Positions 9,226 to 18,230 are shown, counted from the stretch's first letter. The stretch is 64,000 nt of DNA from Flaviramulus_B aquimarinus (GCF_039543205.1 NZ_BAABJH010000001.1:1-64000); one strand, 5' to 3'. The notes: generated by a model from the sequence alone, not told the origin. A program made the numbers and translations.

Positions 9226-9853
9226 TTAACCAGTTGTAATCTTCTTGAAGTGCATATCGTATTCTGTCATGAAGTCTATTGGGTCTACCCTGCCAAAATT
9301 CTATTTCCGTAGGCTTAACAATGTATCCTCCCCAATTTAAAGGTCTTAAGATTTCTTTGCCTTCATATGTTTTTTCCAAATTGAAAAGCTTTTGTTCTAG
9401 ATAGTCTCTGTCTTTTACAACTTCACTTTGATTGGAAACTAAAGCGCCAAGTTGACTGCCACGGGGTCTAGATTCAAAATAACCATCGCTTAAATTTTCT
9501 GCAATTTTTTCAGCTTTTCCTTTTATTATAATTTGTCTTTCGGCACCATGCCAAAAAAAAGACAAACAAACATTGGAATTGATCGCTATGGCTTTTCCTT
9601 TTTCGCTATGGTAATTGGTATAAAAAATAAAACCTTCGTAGGTATATTTTTTTAGTAGTACTACCCTGTTTTTTGGATAGCCATCTAATCCTATAGTAGA
9701 TATGGTCATGGCATTGGTTTCATCTTCTGCAAAATGACGATCGACCTCATAAAACCATTTTTGGAATAATTCCATAGGGTTTTCTGGTACTTCGTTTAAA
9801 AGTAGCTCCCCTTTTTCATAAGACTTTCTATAGTTGCTTAAATCCTTTTCCAT
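9206..9853 (-). CDS. pdxH: Pyridoxamine 5'-phosphate oxidase
   Basis: 215 residues, the usual length. It uses FMN to oxidise pyridoxine or pyridoxamine 5'-phosphate to pyridoxal 5'-phosphate. The N-terminus contains the NPMELFQKWF motif and the C-terminus has the signature WGGYIVKP.EIEFWQGRPNRLHDR, ending in the family's conserved RL.P (here RLSP). FMN-contact stretches such as NRVVLLK and YTNYHSEKGKA are present. It is a single gene in divergent orientation to the SRPBCC gene. The ATG at 9853 gives a full-length protein. Confidence 0.97.
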   Translation of the reverse strand: MEKDLSNYRKSYEKGELLLNEVPENPMELFQKWFYEVDRHFAEDETNAMTISTIGLDGYPKNRVVLLKKYTYEGFIFYTNYHSEKGKAIAINSNVCLSFFWHGAERQIIIKGKAEKIAENLSDGYFESRPRGSQLGALVSNQSEVVKDRDYLEQKLFNLEKTYEGKEILRPLNWGGYIVKPTEIEFWQGRPNRLHDRIRYALQEDYNWLIHRLSP

Positions 9854-9927
9854 ATGCTTGCAATTTACGGGTTTTTTAAAAATAATTTTAATAGATTTTT
9901 TATTATCTTAAACTCAAAATTATTCCA

Positions 9928-10353
9928 ATGCAATTTACCTGTGCAATATATATAAACAAACCTATTAATGAAGTTGTAACGTCTTTTGAGGATCCAGGAG
10001 CTTTAAAGCAAACTCAAAAAGGATTTATAAGTTTGAAGCATTTAAGTGGTAATAAAGGAGAAGCTGGAGCAAAGTCTAAATTAGTTTATAAAAAATTTGA
10101 TTTAATTGAAACCATTATCCATAATAAGCTACCTAATGAGTTTTATGCCAAATATGAGCATAAAAGCATGACAAACACAATGCTCTGCAAGTTTAAAGCT
10201 ACAAATGACAATGAAACAAAATTAACTGCATATATTGAATATACCGAGTTTAAAGGGTTCATAATAAACTTGATCGTTAAATTTTTTCCTGGAATGTTTA
10301 AAAAACAAGTTGATAAATGGCTTGTTAATTTCAAAAAATATTGTGAAAACTAA
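9928..10353 (+). CDS. SRPBCC (START-like) family protein
   Basis: 141 residues fitting the SRPBCC fold: an opening beta strand and helix (INKPINEVVTSFEDPG), a curved central sheet with LVYKKFDLIETI, and a long C-terminal helix (QVDKWLVNFKKY). Such proteins bind hydrophobic ligands in a deep cavity; the ligand is unknown. It stands alone between divergent pdxH and convergent rnz. Confidence 0.78.
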   Translation: MQFTCAIYINKPINEVVTSFEDPGALKQTQKGFISLKHLSGNKGEAGAKSKLVYKKFDLIETIIHNKLPNEFYAKYEHKSMTNTMLCKFKATNDNETKLTAYIEYTEFKGFIINLIVKFFPGMFKKQVDKWLVNFKKYCEN

Positions 10354-10388
10354 TAAAATGAGTCAAGTGGAACTTTTATAAAGAGGTA

Positions 10389-11294
10389 TTAAAATTCAAA
10401 AGTTTTACCATCTTCAGTTAGCTCTACATTTTTAAATACAGCTTGAGCTTCTTGTTTAAACGCATTTAAGCCATCGTAACGCGTTGAATAATGTCCAAGC
10501 AGCAATGTGTCAACATTAGCTTGTATAGCAATCCTAGCTGCTTCTTTAGCTGTAGAATGCTTTGTTTTTCCGGCTAAGTGCGCATGTTGTTCTAAAAAAG
10601 TAGATTCATGGTACAATACATCTACATTTTTTATAATGGGTACAATATCTTCTTTGTACATCGTATCACTACAAAAGGCATAGCTTTTTGGTTTTGGTCC
10701 AGCTTGAGTTACGGTGTCATTTTTTATGGTAAGCCCATCTTCGTTTACAACATCAAAACCTTGTTTGAGCTTTCTATAGTATGCCACATTTATATTTGCT
10801 TCTTCAACGGCGCTTATATTTAGCTTACGGTCACCTTGTTTTTCTTTAAACAAATACCCATTGGTGTAAATCCTATGTTTTAAAGGAATGGTGTGTACTT
10901 CCACCTTATCATCTTCAAAAATCAATTCTGATTTTTTTGAAGTCAACTCATGAAAATACAGGTTGTAATTGGTCCATGAATCTGCTAATTTCATTTGAAG
11001 CGTTACGACCTCTTTAATGCCCTTTGGTCCGTAAACATGTAAATCGGTTTCGCGTGTAAGCAATCTGAATGTTGAAATTAACCCTACTAAACCAAAAAAA
11101 TGGTCGCCGTGCAGGTGTGATATAAAAATATGCTTAATACGGTTAAACTTAATCTTATGTTTTCGTAATTGTACTTGTGTTCCCTCACCACAATCTATTA
11201 AGAACATATGGTTTTTTATTTCTAATACTTGCGAAGTTGTATTATTTAAAGCTCTTGGCGTAGCACTATAACAACCTAATATGGAAAGTTTCAT
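10389..11294 (-). CDS. rnz: Ribonuclease Z (tRNA 3'-processing endonuclease)
   Basis: 301 residues, standard for the short RNase Z form. It is a metallo-beta-lactamase-fold zinc enzyme that removes tRNA 3' trailers. The zinc-binding HLHGDH motif is at 60-65, and later ligands occur in the FCSDTMYKE, HEST and LLLGHYSTRY segments. It is the last gene of the pyrR-pyrB-orf110-DUF3291-rnz operon, starting 4 bp after the DUF3291 stop. Confidence 0.96.
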   Translation of the reverse strand: MKLSILGCYSATPRALNNTTSQVLEIKNHMFLIDCGEGTQVQLRKHKIKFNRIKHIFISHLHGDHFFGLVGLISTFRLLTRETDLHVYGPKGIKEVVTLQMKLADSWTNYNLYFHELTSKKSELIFEDDKVEVHTIPLKHRIYTNGYLFKEKQGDRKLNISAVEEANINVAYYRKLKQGFDVVNEDGLTIKNDTVTQAGPKPKSYAFCSDTMYKEDIVPIIKNVDVLYHESTFLEQHAHLAGKTKHSTAKEAARIAIQANVDTLLLGHYSTRYDGLNAFKQEAQAVFKNVELTEDGKTFEF

Positions 11295-11298
11295 ATTC

Positions 11299-11769
11299 TT
11301 ATATTATGGCTTTATAGTTTTGTGAATCTACCGCCGAAAATTTACTTTTAAATGAAAACGCATAAGGCGTATCGCCATGAACATTTAAATAATCTAAACG
11401 ATTTTTAGCGTCTTGGAATGTTGGTTCATAACCTTCAGGTACATACCAAAAAGCCATATGCATCATTTTCATTTTACTAAACCATTCTTTTTTTCGCTTA
11501 AAGACTTCTATATGTCCAGAATTATAAGTGTAATTAAAAAGTGATTCTAAATTCTTCCAAACCGACATATTTATAACTAATGTATCATCTTTAAAAATAC
11601 TTACAGCTTCATCTTTATCTTCATCTTGTAATCGCCAAACAAATCCATCACTTAAATCTGCTATAGCGTTTATTTTGTCAAGATTATTTACAAAATCTTG
11701 CATAATCGGGTCGTCCATAGGCGCCAAACGCTTTGCTATATTTACTTGTGCAAGGAGTAGACTAGCCAT
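11299..11769 (-). CDS. DUF3291 domain protein
   Basis: 156 residues. The LLAQVNIA opening, the FVWRLQDEDKDE segment and the MSVWKNLESLFNYTY.SGH and WFSKMK..HMAFWYVPEG segments are typical of DUF3291, a dimeric alpha-beta-barrel (ABM-like) family related to heme-degrading and quinol monooxygenase folds. No function is established. It is translationally packed between orf110 (1-bp gap) and rnz (4-bp gap). Confidence 0.85.
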   Translation of the reverse strand: MASLLLAQVNIAKRLAPMDDPIMQDFVNNLDKINAIADLSDGFVWRLQDEDKDEAVSIFKDDTLVINMSVWKNLESLFNYTYNSGHIEVFKRKKEWFSKMKMMHMAFWYVPEGYEPTFQDAKNRLDYLNVHGDTPYAFSFKSKFSAVDSQNYKAII

Positions 11770-11770
11770 A

Positions 11771-12103
11771 TTAAAGCCCTAAATCGCGTTCCATGTCTTC
11801 CATTTCTATAATATCATATGCTTCTTGAATAGTTGGTACGACCATGATATCATCTGGTACAACATCTAAGTCTATTTTATCTGAAACAACAACAAAAGAA
11901 TGTTTTGATACTTTGTGCGCTTGCGATATTTGTAAAAACTCAACAATATCATTTTTGGTTAAAACCTGCAATGATGTTAAAGCAACGATAATGTTATTAT
12001 TCTTAAACTTTGGATATAAAGTCTGTAACTTTTTAACCAATTCTATAATCGTAGCTTTTTCTTGCGTGATTATTGATGTATTTCCATTTTGATCTAAAAT
12101 CAT
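11771..12103 (-). CDS. Conserved hypothetical protein of the pyrB-rnz operon (STAS-like fold suspected)
   Basis: 110 residues, soluble, with alternating hydrophobic strands and helices (NIIVALTSL, KHSFVVVS, DDIMVVPTIQEAYDIIEMEDMERDL). The pattern, especially the closing helix after VVPTIQEA, resembles a STAS/anti-sigma-antagonist-like fold, but no catalytic motif is visible. It begins 3 bp after pyrB and ends 1 bp before the DUF3291 gene. Proteins in this slot are sometimes named after neighbouring RNase Z; the sequence has no metallo-beta-lactamase motif, so such a name would be wrong. Confidence 0.7.
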   Translation of the reverse strand: MILDQNGNTSIITQEKATIIELVKKLQTLYPKFKNNNIIVALTSLQVLTKNDIVEFLQISQAHKVSKHSFVVVSDKIDLDVVPDDIMVVPTIQEAYDIIEMEDMERDLGL

Positions 12104-12106
12104 GAT

Positions 12107-13036
12107 TTATTGTTTTATTTTTGATGCCAATAAATAGATAACAGCCATTCTTACCGCTACGCCATTTTGTACTTGGTCTAGTATTATGGATTGTTTGGAA
12201 TCGGCCACATCGCTAGTAATTTCAACACCTCTGTTTATTGGTCCTGGGTGCATAATAGTGATTTCTTTATCTAAGGAGTCAAGCAATGCTTTATTAACTC
12301 CAAATTGTTGGGTATATTCTCGGGTTGATGGAAAATAGCTAATATCCATACGTTCGTTTTGCACACGAAGCATGTTTGCTACATCACACCAATTCAGTGC
12401 TTTACGTAAGCTTGTTTCAACTTTCACTCCAAGTTTATCAATATATTTTGGAATTAAAGTTTTTGGACCGCAAACCATAACTTGTGCCCCTTGAAGCTGC
12501 AGTGCAAATATATTTGAAAGCGCAACCCTACTGTGTAAAATATCTCCAACAATAACTACTCTTTTGCCTTTTACATCTCCTAATCGTTCTCGTATTGAAT
12601 AGGAATCTAATAAGGCTTGTGTTGGATGTTCATGGGCACCATCACCTGCGTTTATAATGCTAGCATCTACATGTTTTGATAAAAACACGCCTGCACCAGG
12701 ATTTGGGTGACGCATTACAACCATGTCGACTTTCATAGATAGGATGTTGTTTACCGTATCTATTAAGGTTTCTCCTTTTTTTACTGAGGATTGTGATGAT
12801 GAAAAATTAAGTACATCTGCCGATAAACGCTTTTCAGCTAGTTCAAAAGATAATTTTGTTCGTGTTGAATTCTCAAAAAATAGATTGGCAATAGTAATAT
12901 CTCTAAGTGAAGGTACTTTTTTAATGGGTCTGTTAATCACTTCTTTAAAGTGATCGGCAGTTTCAAAAATAAGTTGGATATCTTGTTTGTTAAGATATTT
13001 TATTCCTAATAAGTGATTGACACTTAATTCGCTCAT
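12107..13036 (-). CDS. pyrB: Aspartate carbamoyltransferase catalytic subunit
   Basis: 309 residues, full length. It condenses carbamoyl phosphate with aspartate, the committed step of pyrimidine synthesis. Visible motifs are the carbamoyl-phosphate loop FFENSTRTKLSF, HPTQALLD, the MLRVQNERM segment and HPGPINRGVE. No regulatory-subunit gene (pyrI) is nearby. It follows pyrR by 78 bp, as expected for a pyrimidine operon, and the intervening gap carries an AAAAGTT tandem repeat. Confidence 0.97.
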   Translation of the reverse strand: MSELSVNHLLGIKYLNKQDIQLIFETADHFKEVINRPIKKVPSLRDITIANLFFENSTRTKLSFELAEKRLSADVLNFSSSQSSVKKGETLIDTVNNILSMKVDMVVMRHPNPGAGVFLSKHVDASIINAGDGAHEHPTQALLDSYSIRERLGDVKGKRVVIVGDILHSRVALSNIFALQLQGAQVMVCGPKTLIPKYIDKLGVKVETSLRKALNWCDVANMLRVQNERMDISYFPSTREYTQQFGVNKALLDSLDKEITIMHPGPINRGVEITSDVADSKQSIILDQVQNGVAVRMAVIYLLASKIKQ

Positions 13037-13046
13037 TATCTAAGTT

Positions 13047-13074
13047 AAAAATTAAAAGTTAAAAGTTAAAAGTT
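13047..13074. repeat. Four tandem 7-bp repeats (AAAAATT, then AAAAGTT x3)
   Basis: A perfect head-to-tail heptamer run in the 78-bp pyrR-pyrB gap, just upstream of the pyrB start. A unit length not divisible by three makes it a possible slippage site, but it is outside both reading frames. Confidence 0.8.
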
Positions 13075-13114
13075 ACTCCTGCGTATCTAAAACTCAAAAC
13101 TTAGTTGTTCATTT

Positions 13115-13654
13115 TTATTTTTCTATTAAGTAAACCGAATCTTCATTATCATGTTCTTTCCAGTTTACTTTTACTTTTTCATTATTTATAACATCTACCT
13201 GTCTGCCTCTATAATCTGGCTGAATGGGCAAATGCCTGCTAAAGCGCCTATCTATAAGGGTTAGCAATTCAATTTCGTTTGGCCTTCCAAAAGATTGTAT
13301 GGCCGTTAAAGCGGCTCTTATGCTTCTTCCTGTGTACAAGACATCATCAATAAACACAATGTTTTTGTTTTCAACTATAAAATTTATTTCTGTAGTGTTT
13401 GCTTCTAATGGTTTTTCACCACGGCGAAAATCATCTCTATAAAAGGTAATATCTAAATGTCCTAATTGAATATTCTTAACCTTATAATCTTCCTTTAGTA
13501 TTTTTGCTAATCTATCGGCTAAAAACACGCCACGTGGCTGTAAACCAATAAGCACTGTGCTAGAAAAATCGTTGTGTTTTTCAATAAGTTGACAAGCCAA
13601 TCGATGAAGAATGATGTTTACCTCTTTAGCGTTAAGTAAAACTTTTTGACTCAT
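13115..13654 (-). CDS. pyrR: PyrR bifunctional pyrimidine operon regulator / uracil phosphoribosyltransferase
   Basis: 179 residues. A type I phosphoribosyltransferase fold with the PRPP-binding motif VFIDDVLYTGRSIRAAL, preceded by GLQPRGVFLADRL and ending with LIDRRFSRHLPIQPDYRG, typical of PyrR. Family members bind pyr mRNA attenuators in Firmicutes and have UPRTase activity; whether this one regulates RNA is unproven. It is the first gene of the pyrimidine operon, with a candidate -7 box just upstream. Confidence 0.93.
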   Translation of the reverse strand: MSQKVLLNAKEVNIILHRLACQLIEKHNDFSSTVLIGLQPRGVFLADRLAKILKEDYKVKNIQLGHLDITFYRDDFRRGEKPLEANTTEINFIVENKNIVFIDDVLYTGRSIRAALTAIQSFGRPNEIELLTLIDRRFSRHLPIQPDYRGRQVDVINNEKVKVNWKEHDNEDSVYLIEK

Positions 13655-13679
13655 ATACTATCCAAACGTATTTGGAGTA

Positions 13680-13687
13680 CAAAGGTA
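13680..13687 (-). promoter_or_regulatory. Candidate -7 box of the pyrR operon
   Basis: The minus strand reads TACCTTTG, a perfect match to the Bacteroidota TAnnTTTG element, 26 bp upstream of the pyrR ATG. No clear TTG lies at the ideal -33 distance. Confidence 0.5.
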
Positions 13688-13787
13688 ATATAATATATTA
13701 CAAATTTAAAGATAAAACAATATTTCAAAAAAAATCGTAATTTGAAATAAATAGATTCTCTCACTTACACACCAATGAAAAAACAAA

Positions 13788-13813
13788 AAAGCCTTCAATT
13801 TCTTGAAGGCTTT
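13788..13813 (-). terminator. rpsA rho-independent terminator
   Basis: A perfect 11-bp stem (13788-13798 with 13803-13813) with a 4-nt loop. On the minus strand it is followed by a T run, 31 bp after the rpsA stop. Confidence 0.92.
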
Positions 13814-13843
13814 CATATTATTAAATGGTTTTAGAAAAACTTG

Positions 13844-15685
13844 CTATTTCTTAGCTTTAGTTGCTTTTCCGTCCATTTTGTCTTTAAGAGCTTGTAAAGC
13901 ATCATTTGCATCACCTAAAGTTGGTTTTGCCTCAGCTGCTGCAGAAGCTGCTTTCTTAGCTGCTGCTTTTACATTCTTAATTTCTTCTGCTTTAAAAATT
14001 GCAGTATGAGATGCTACTACTCTTTTGAACTCTTTATTAAATTCAATGATTTTAAAGTCTGCGCTCTCACCTTTCTTAAGTTTGTTACCATCTTCTTTTT
14101 CAAGATGACGAGAAGGTACAAATGCAACAATATCATCATTAAAAGTAACTGTAGCGCCTTTATCAACTATTTCAGTAATTTCTGAAGCGTGAACTGTATC
14201 TAAAGCAAATTCAGTTTCATATTTATCCCAAGGATTTTCTGTAGTTTGTTTATGACCTAAACTTAGTTTACGTCCTTCTACATCTAATTCTAATACGATA
14301 ACATCTAACTTATCGCCTACTGCACAGAATTCTGAAGGGTGTTTGATTTTCTTAGTCCAAGATAAATCTGAAATATAAATTAAACCATCAATACCTTCTT
14401 CTAGTTCAACAAAAACACCAAAGTTTGTAAAGTTACGTACGATACCTGTGTGCTTAGATGCTAATGGGTATTTGTTTGTAATATCTGTCCATGGGTCTGG
14501 CGTTAATTGCTTAATACCAAGAGACATTTTACGATCTTCTCTATCTAAAGTTAAGATTACCGCTTCAACTTCATCTCCTACAGAAACGAAATCTTGAGCT
14601 GAACGTAAATGTGTAGACCAAGACATTTCTGAAACGTGTATTAATCCTTCAACACCATCAGCTACTTCAATAAACGCACCGTAATCTGCAATTACAACAA
14701 CTTTACCTTTTACTTTATCACCTACTTTCACCTCTTCTGCAAGAGCTTCCCATGGGTGCTTAGATAATTGTTTAAGACCTAGTTGTATTCTTGATTTATT
14801 TTCATCAAAGTCAAGGATTACTACATTAAGTTTTTGATCTAACTCAACAATCTCATTTGGATGATTGATTCTAGACCATGATAAATCTGTAATATGTACT
14901 AATCCGTCAACACCACCAAGATCAATAAACACACCATAAGATGTAATGTTTTTAACAACACCTTCTAATACTTGACCTTTTTCTAATTGACCAATGATTT
15001 CTTTCTTTTGTTCTTCAATATCAGCTTCAATAAGTGCTTTATGAGACACGACTACGTTTTTGAATTCGTGGTTGATTTTTACAACTTTAAATTCCATAGT
15101 TTTATTTACGTACTGATCGTAATCTCTAATTGGTTTAACATCAATTTGAGATCCTGGTAAGAATGCTTCAATTCCAAAAACATCTACAATCATACCACCT
15201 TTAGTTCTGCATTTCACAAAACCATTAACGATTTCACCTGTATCATGAGCACCGTTTACACGATCCCACGCTTTAATAACACGTGCTTTTCTGTGAGATA
15301 AAACTAATTGTCCTGTTGCGTCTTCACGAACATCAATTAATACTTCTACTTTGTCCCCTACTTTTAAATCTGGATTGTAACGAAATTCGTTTAAAGAAAT
15401 AACACCTTCAGATTTTGCATTGATGTCAATAATAGCATCTCTATCAGAAATGTGCACTACGGTACCTTCAACAACTTCATCATCTAAAGTGTCAACAAAG
15501 TTCTCTGCTACTAATTTTTCAAATTCTTTAAGTTGTTGATCATCAACCTCATCAATACCTTCTTGGTAATTGTGCCAATTAAAGTCTTTTAAGAATTTTT
15601 CAGGATTTGCTTTTGCTTCAGATACTACTGGAGCCTCTACTGCTGGAGCTTCTGTTGCTTCAACTTGTTTTGCTTTTTCAGCCAT
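13844..15685 (-). CDS. rpsA: 30S ribosomal protein S1
   Basis: 613 residues with multiple S1 (OB-fold) repeats. The best conserved repeats show G.V..ITSYGVFIDLGG.DGLVHITDLSW, then DYGAFIEV..GVEGLIHVSEMSW, then NFGVFVELEEGIDGLIYISDLSW signatures. An Ala/Glu/Val-rich N-terminal extension and an Ala/Lys-rich C-terminal tail flank the repeats, a known style in Bacteroidota S1. It helps mRNA bind the small subunit, important in a phylum that rarely uses Shine-Dalgarno pairing. It is monocistronic with its own terminator and a ~165-nt leader that may carry autoregulation. Confidence 0.96.
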   Translation of the reverse strand: MAEKAKQVEATEAPAVEAPVVSEAKANPEKFLKDFNWHNYQEGIDEVDDQQLKEFEKLVAENFVDTLDDEVVEGTVVHISDRDAIIDINAKSEGVISLNEFRYNPDLKVGDKVEVLIDVREDATGQLVLSHRKARVIKAWDRVNGAHDTGEIVNGFVKCRTKGGMIVDVFGIEAFLPGSQIDVKPIRDYDQYVNKTMEFKVVKINHEFKNVVVSHKALIEADIEEQKKEIIGQLEKGQVLEGVVKNITSYGVFIDLGGVDGLVHITDLSWSRINHPNEIVELDQKLNVVILDFDENKSRIQLGLKQLSKHPWEALAEEVKVGDKVKGKVVVIADYGAFIEVADGVEGLIHVSEMSWSTHLRSAQDFVSVGDEVEAVILTLDREDRKMSLGIKQLTPDPWTDITNKYPLASKHTGIVRNFTNFGVFVELEEGIDGLIYISDLSWTKKIKHPSEFCAVGDKLDVIVLELDVEGRKLSLGHKQTTENPWDKYETEFALDTVHASEITEIVDKGATVTFNDDIVAFVPSRHLEKEDGNKLKKGESADFKIIEFNKEFKRVVASHTAIFKAEEIKNVKAAAKKAASAAAEAKPTLGDANDALQALKDKMDGKATKAKK

Positions 15686-15855
15686 TTAATTAATCTTGCG
15701 AATTATTAAAGAAATTCCCGTTTTTTAGAAACGCCTTTTCATCGCGTTTGTATTCTGTTATGCCTCGGAAGTTTTAAGCGACTAACACACAGAAGTGTTA
15801 TATTATTTTTAGTTTCATTCCTTTTATTCTTTCCGATGATTCGCTAAAAGGAGTG
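15686..15855 (-). other. Long 5' leader of rpsA (candidate autoregulatory RNA)
   Basis: About 165 nt separate the predicted promoter from the rpsA ATG. The stretch contains small inverted repeats, including AAACGC / GCGTTT (15729-15734 with 15744-15749) and AACAC / GTGTT near 15786-15801. No ORF is seen. A ribosomal-protein leader is plausible, but no known motif was recognised. Confidence 0.4.
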
Positions 15856-15863
15856 CAAAAATA
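15856..15863 (-). promoter_or_regulatory. Candidate rpsA -7 box
   Basis: The minus strand reads TATTTTTG, a perfect TAnnTTTG match, about 170 bp upstream of the rpsA start. The -33 match is weak. Confidence 0.5.
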
Positions 15864-15897
15864 CATAATTTCAATAAATTAGCCTAATTTGAGTACA

Positions 15898-16608
15898 TTA
15901 TTTTATATGTAATGGACATCCTGATTTATCAACATTTTCATCGGGTAACCAAAATTGTTTCCATTCTTTGGAATCCTCACTAGGATAAGAGCCTAGTAAA
16001 TTTGAAACTTCTATTTTATCATATTTGTTAATACGTTCTCGAATTGTTTTTCGAATCTTATCTGATCGTTTTGATGTGCCAGATACTGGTTTTAAGGTAT
16101 CCATGGTTTGTATGACCATCATCATATCACTTTTTGAAGATCTACTAATTCTTTTTTTATATTCTGAACTATGTCCGTTTACAAAAATAGCTGTGCCTTG
16201 GAAATTAAACTGCCATTGATGATGGTTAGTATCTTTAGGTGTGTTTTCTGGCCACGGCATATCGTCTTCGTTATTTAGGTATTGTAAAATATTCCAAAAT
16301 GCCTGCTCGTGATTTTCTAAACTATTTTCCTGATCGGTTTCTATAAAAGTAACCAGCACAGAAGGCCACTGAATGGTTTTGTATATTTTAAGATATTCTA
16401 CCAAAGCTTCTTTGAATACTTTTGGTGACACCAATTCCTCTTTATTAATGTATGTTAACCTAAAATTAGAGTTCTCTAAACCTTGCTTTGCGAAATAACA
16501 AGGAAACGGATTTACCTCATCCAACATGGTTTTTTTAAAAGCTGCAATTGATTTTTTTACCCATTTTGGGAATGGCTCTTGGTTATTTTCAAATTTGAAT
16601 AATCTCAT
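15898..16608 (-). CDS. YqcI/YcgG family protein (possible heme-dependent N-oxygenase-like)
   Basis: 236 residues. The FPCYFA motif at 35-40, the PW.ENTPKD.NHHQWQF segment, and the NGHSSEYKKRISRSSKSDMMMVIQ segment are hallmarks of the YqcI/YcgG family. Some relatives are heme-dependent N-hydroxylases of guanidino or amino groups in specialised metabolism; whether this one has that activity is inference. It starts 13 bp after an adenylate-forming enzyme gene on the same strand, suggesting a two-gene operon. No signal peptide, so cytoplasmic. Confidence 0.75.
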   Translation of the reverse strand: MRLFKFENNQEPFPKWVKKSIAAFKKTMLDEVNPFPCYFAKQGLENSNFRLTYINKEELVSPKVFKEALVEYLKIYKTIQWPSVLVTFIETDQENSLENHEQAFWNILQYLNNEDDMPWPENTPKDTNHHQWQFNFQGTAIFVNGHSSEYKKRISRSSKSDMMMVIQTMDTLKPVSGTSKRSDKIRKTIRERINKYDKIEVSNLLGSYPSEDSKEWKQFWLPDENVDKSGCPLHIK

Positions 16609-16621
16609 AAGTAGTAAGTTT

Positions 16622-17956
16622 CTATTTGGTTTGGTTTTCGTATTGGCTGGTTTTAATATAATTATTAATAGTAGCTCTTCTTTTTCCTGAATTTAATCGA
16701 GGAATCTCGTCAACATATTCAATAATTATATTAGCATCTTCGCCTAAATACTTTTTATATTCTTTTATAATATCTATTTCACTATTAAATTCATCGGTTA
16801 TATTAAGTTTAAGTTTATAATCGAACTTCGTTTCTTGTATAAGTTGCCCTTGTATAATACCTTGATATCTATCAACACAAGCTATAATCATGGTTGAAAC
16901 CACCTCGCCTTTGGTATTAAAAATGGCATCTGTTTTTCTACCTTGAACCGTAGTAAGCTTTTGCGGATAATCCGAACTATCTATAACTCCCAAATCCCCA
17001 GTGTCATAACGTATTAATGGCATGGCATAATTAAACAAATCTGTAATGACTATTCGTCCTAATTCTTTTTTATCTGCTGGCTCATCAGATTCCATTTTTA
17101 GAACTTCAATATAATAACTGGCCGTATTTATTATAAAATCATTTCCTGATGTTACCGTTTGCTGCGCTAATATTCCATTTTCCATATTTGAATATCTAGA
17201 AAATACTGGTGCAGAGAAATAGTAATTCATGCGCTCTTTTGTATAGTCCGTTAAACTTTCTGCAACACCTATAATAGATTTTATATTGGCATTATGTATG
17301 GGCTCATGATTAACACTATCTAAATATTTGCTAATAACTTCGTATGCTGAGGCATACCCAATCCATGATTTAGTTGAAGCGTCTCGCCTTATTGTTGATA
17401 TGAAATTTTTAATGTACTCTCCGTCATTTAATTCCATAACCTCAAGAGGCATAATGTTTTGGGCTTTGGAAATTAATAAGGGCTTTACAAGTTCTTCACT
17501 CCATTTTCTTAAAAAAATGAGTTTGTAACCTAACTTAAAGTTTGCTAATTCTGAGAAATAGATAACATCAGCTGTATTTCTTTTCTTTTTATTTGCATCT
17601 TGAAACACTTCAAAAGGTGTTCCTGTGGAACCACTTGTTACCACAGAAAATGTCTTTTTATTTTTCATGGCTTTAGATTGAAAGCGTTTGCATTCATCCC
17701 TTAAAATATTTTTATCTAAAACTGGCAGGTTTTCAACAGCCTCATTTACATCATAATTTTTATAGAAATCTGTGTTAACAACAGCATACTTAATTAAGTT
17801 CCTCAAATACAAAGCTTGAGTGGATTTTACTTTTAATCCACTTCCATCCTCAACAATATCTTTTATATCATTATAATTTTTGCGTATTGGAGACCCCTTT
17901 ATGAAATCTACAATCCAAAAGCCATAGTATCTTAGTTTTTCAAAAAAAATTAACAT
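16622..17956 (-). CDS. Coenzyme F390 synthetase / phenylacetate-CoA-ligase-like adenylate-forming enzyme
   Basis: 444 residues. The P-loop-like SVVTSGSTGTPFEVFQD (about 104-120), RYSNMENG (A5 position), IRYDTGDLG and the C-terminal NSGKRRATIN motifs identify an ANL-superfamily enzyme of the F390-synthetase/PaaK/CapK type. It should activate a carboxylate as acyl-AMP; the substrate is unknown. CapK-like members often sit in polysaccharide loci, which is not the case here. It precedes the YqcI/YcgG gene by 13 bp. Confidence 0.85.
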   Translation of the reverse strand: MLIFFEKLRYYGFWIVDFIKGSPIRKNYNDIKDIVEDGSGLKVKSTQALYLRNLIKYAVVNTDFYKNYDVNEAVENLPVLDKNILRDECKRFQSKAMKNKKTFSVVTSGSTGTPFEVFQDANKKKRNTADVIYFSELANFKLGYKLIFLRKWSEELVKPLLISKAQNIMPLEVMELNDGEYIKNFISTIRRDASTKSWIGYASAYEVISKYLDSVNHEPIHNANIKSIIGVAESLTDYTKERMNYYFSAPVFSRYSNMENGILAQQTVTSGNDFIINTASYYIEVLKMESDEPADKKELGRIVITDLFNYAMPLIRYDTGDLGVIDSSDYPQKLTTVQGRKTDAIFNTKGEVVSTMIIACVDRYQGIIQGQLIQETKFDYKLKLNITDEFNSEIDIIKEYKKYLGEDANIIIEYVDEIPRLNSGKRRATINNYIKTSQYENQTK

Positions 17957-18230
17957 TTTTAATTATGGGGTATTTAATTAATATGTAATAATATCAATTT
18001 AAATTAATTGGATATAAATTATTCGTTGAAATAGTTTTTTAGACTTGTCAAATGTAGGTAAAAAGAAAACACCCCTACTCTTTAATACTTTCAAATAAAA
18101 AAACAGTGACTTTTAAAAAAAAGTGTGTCTAACTAAATAGAGTCAATAACATAACTAATATTTAATCAAAACACTCAAATATTTTAGTATATTGTTCTTT
18201 ACAAATTAACACTTAAAAAACTTATAAATC

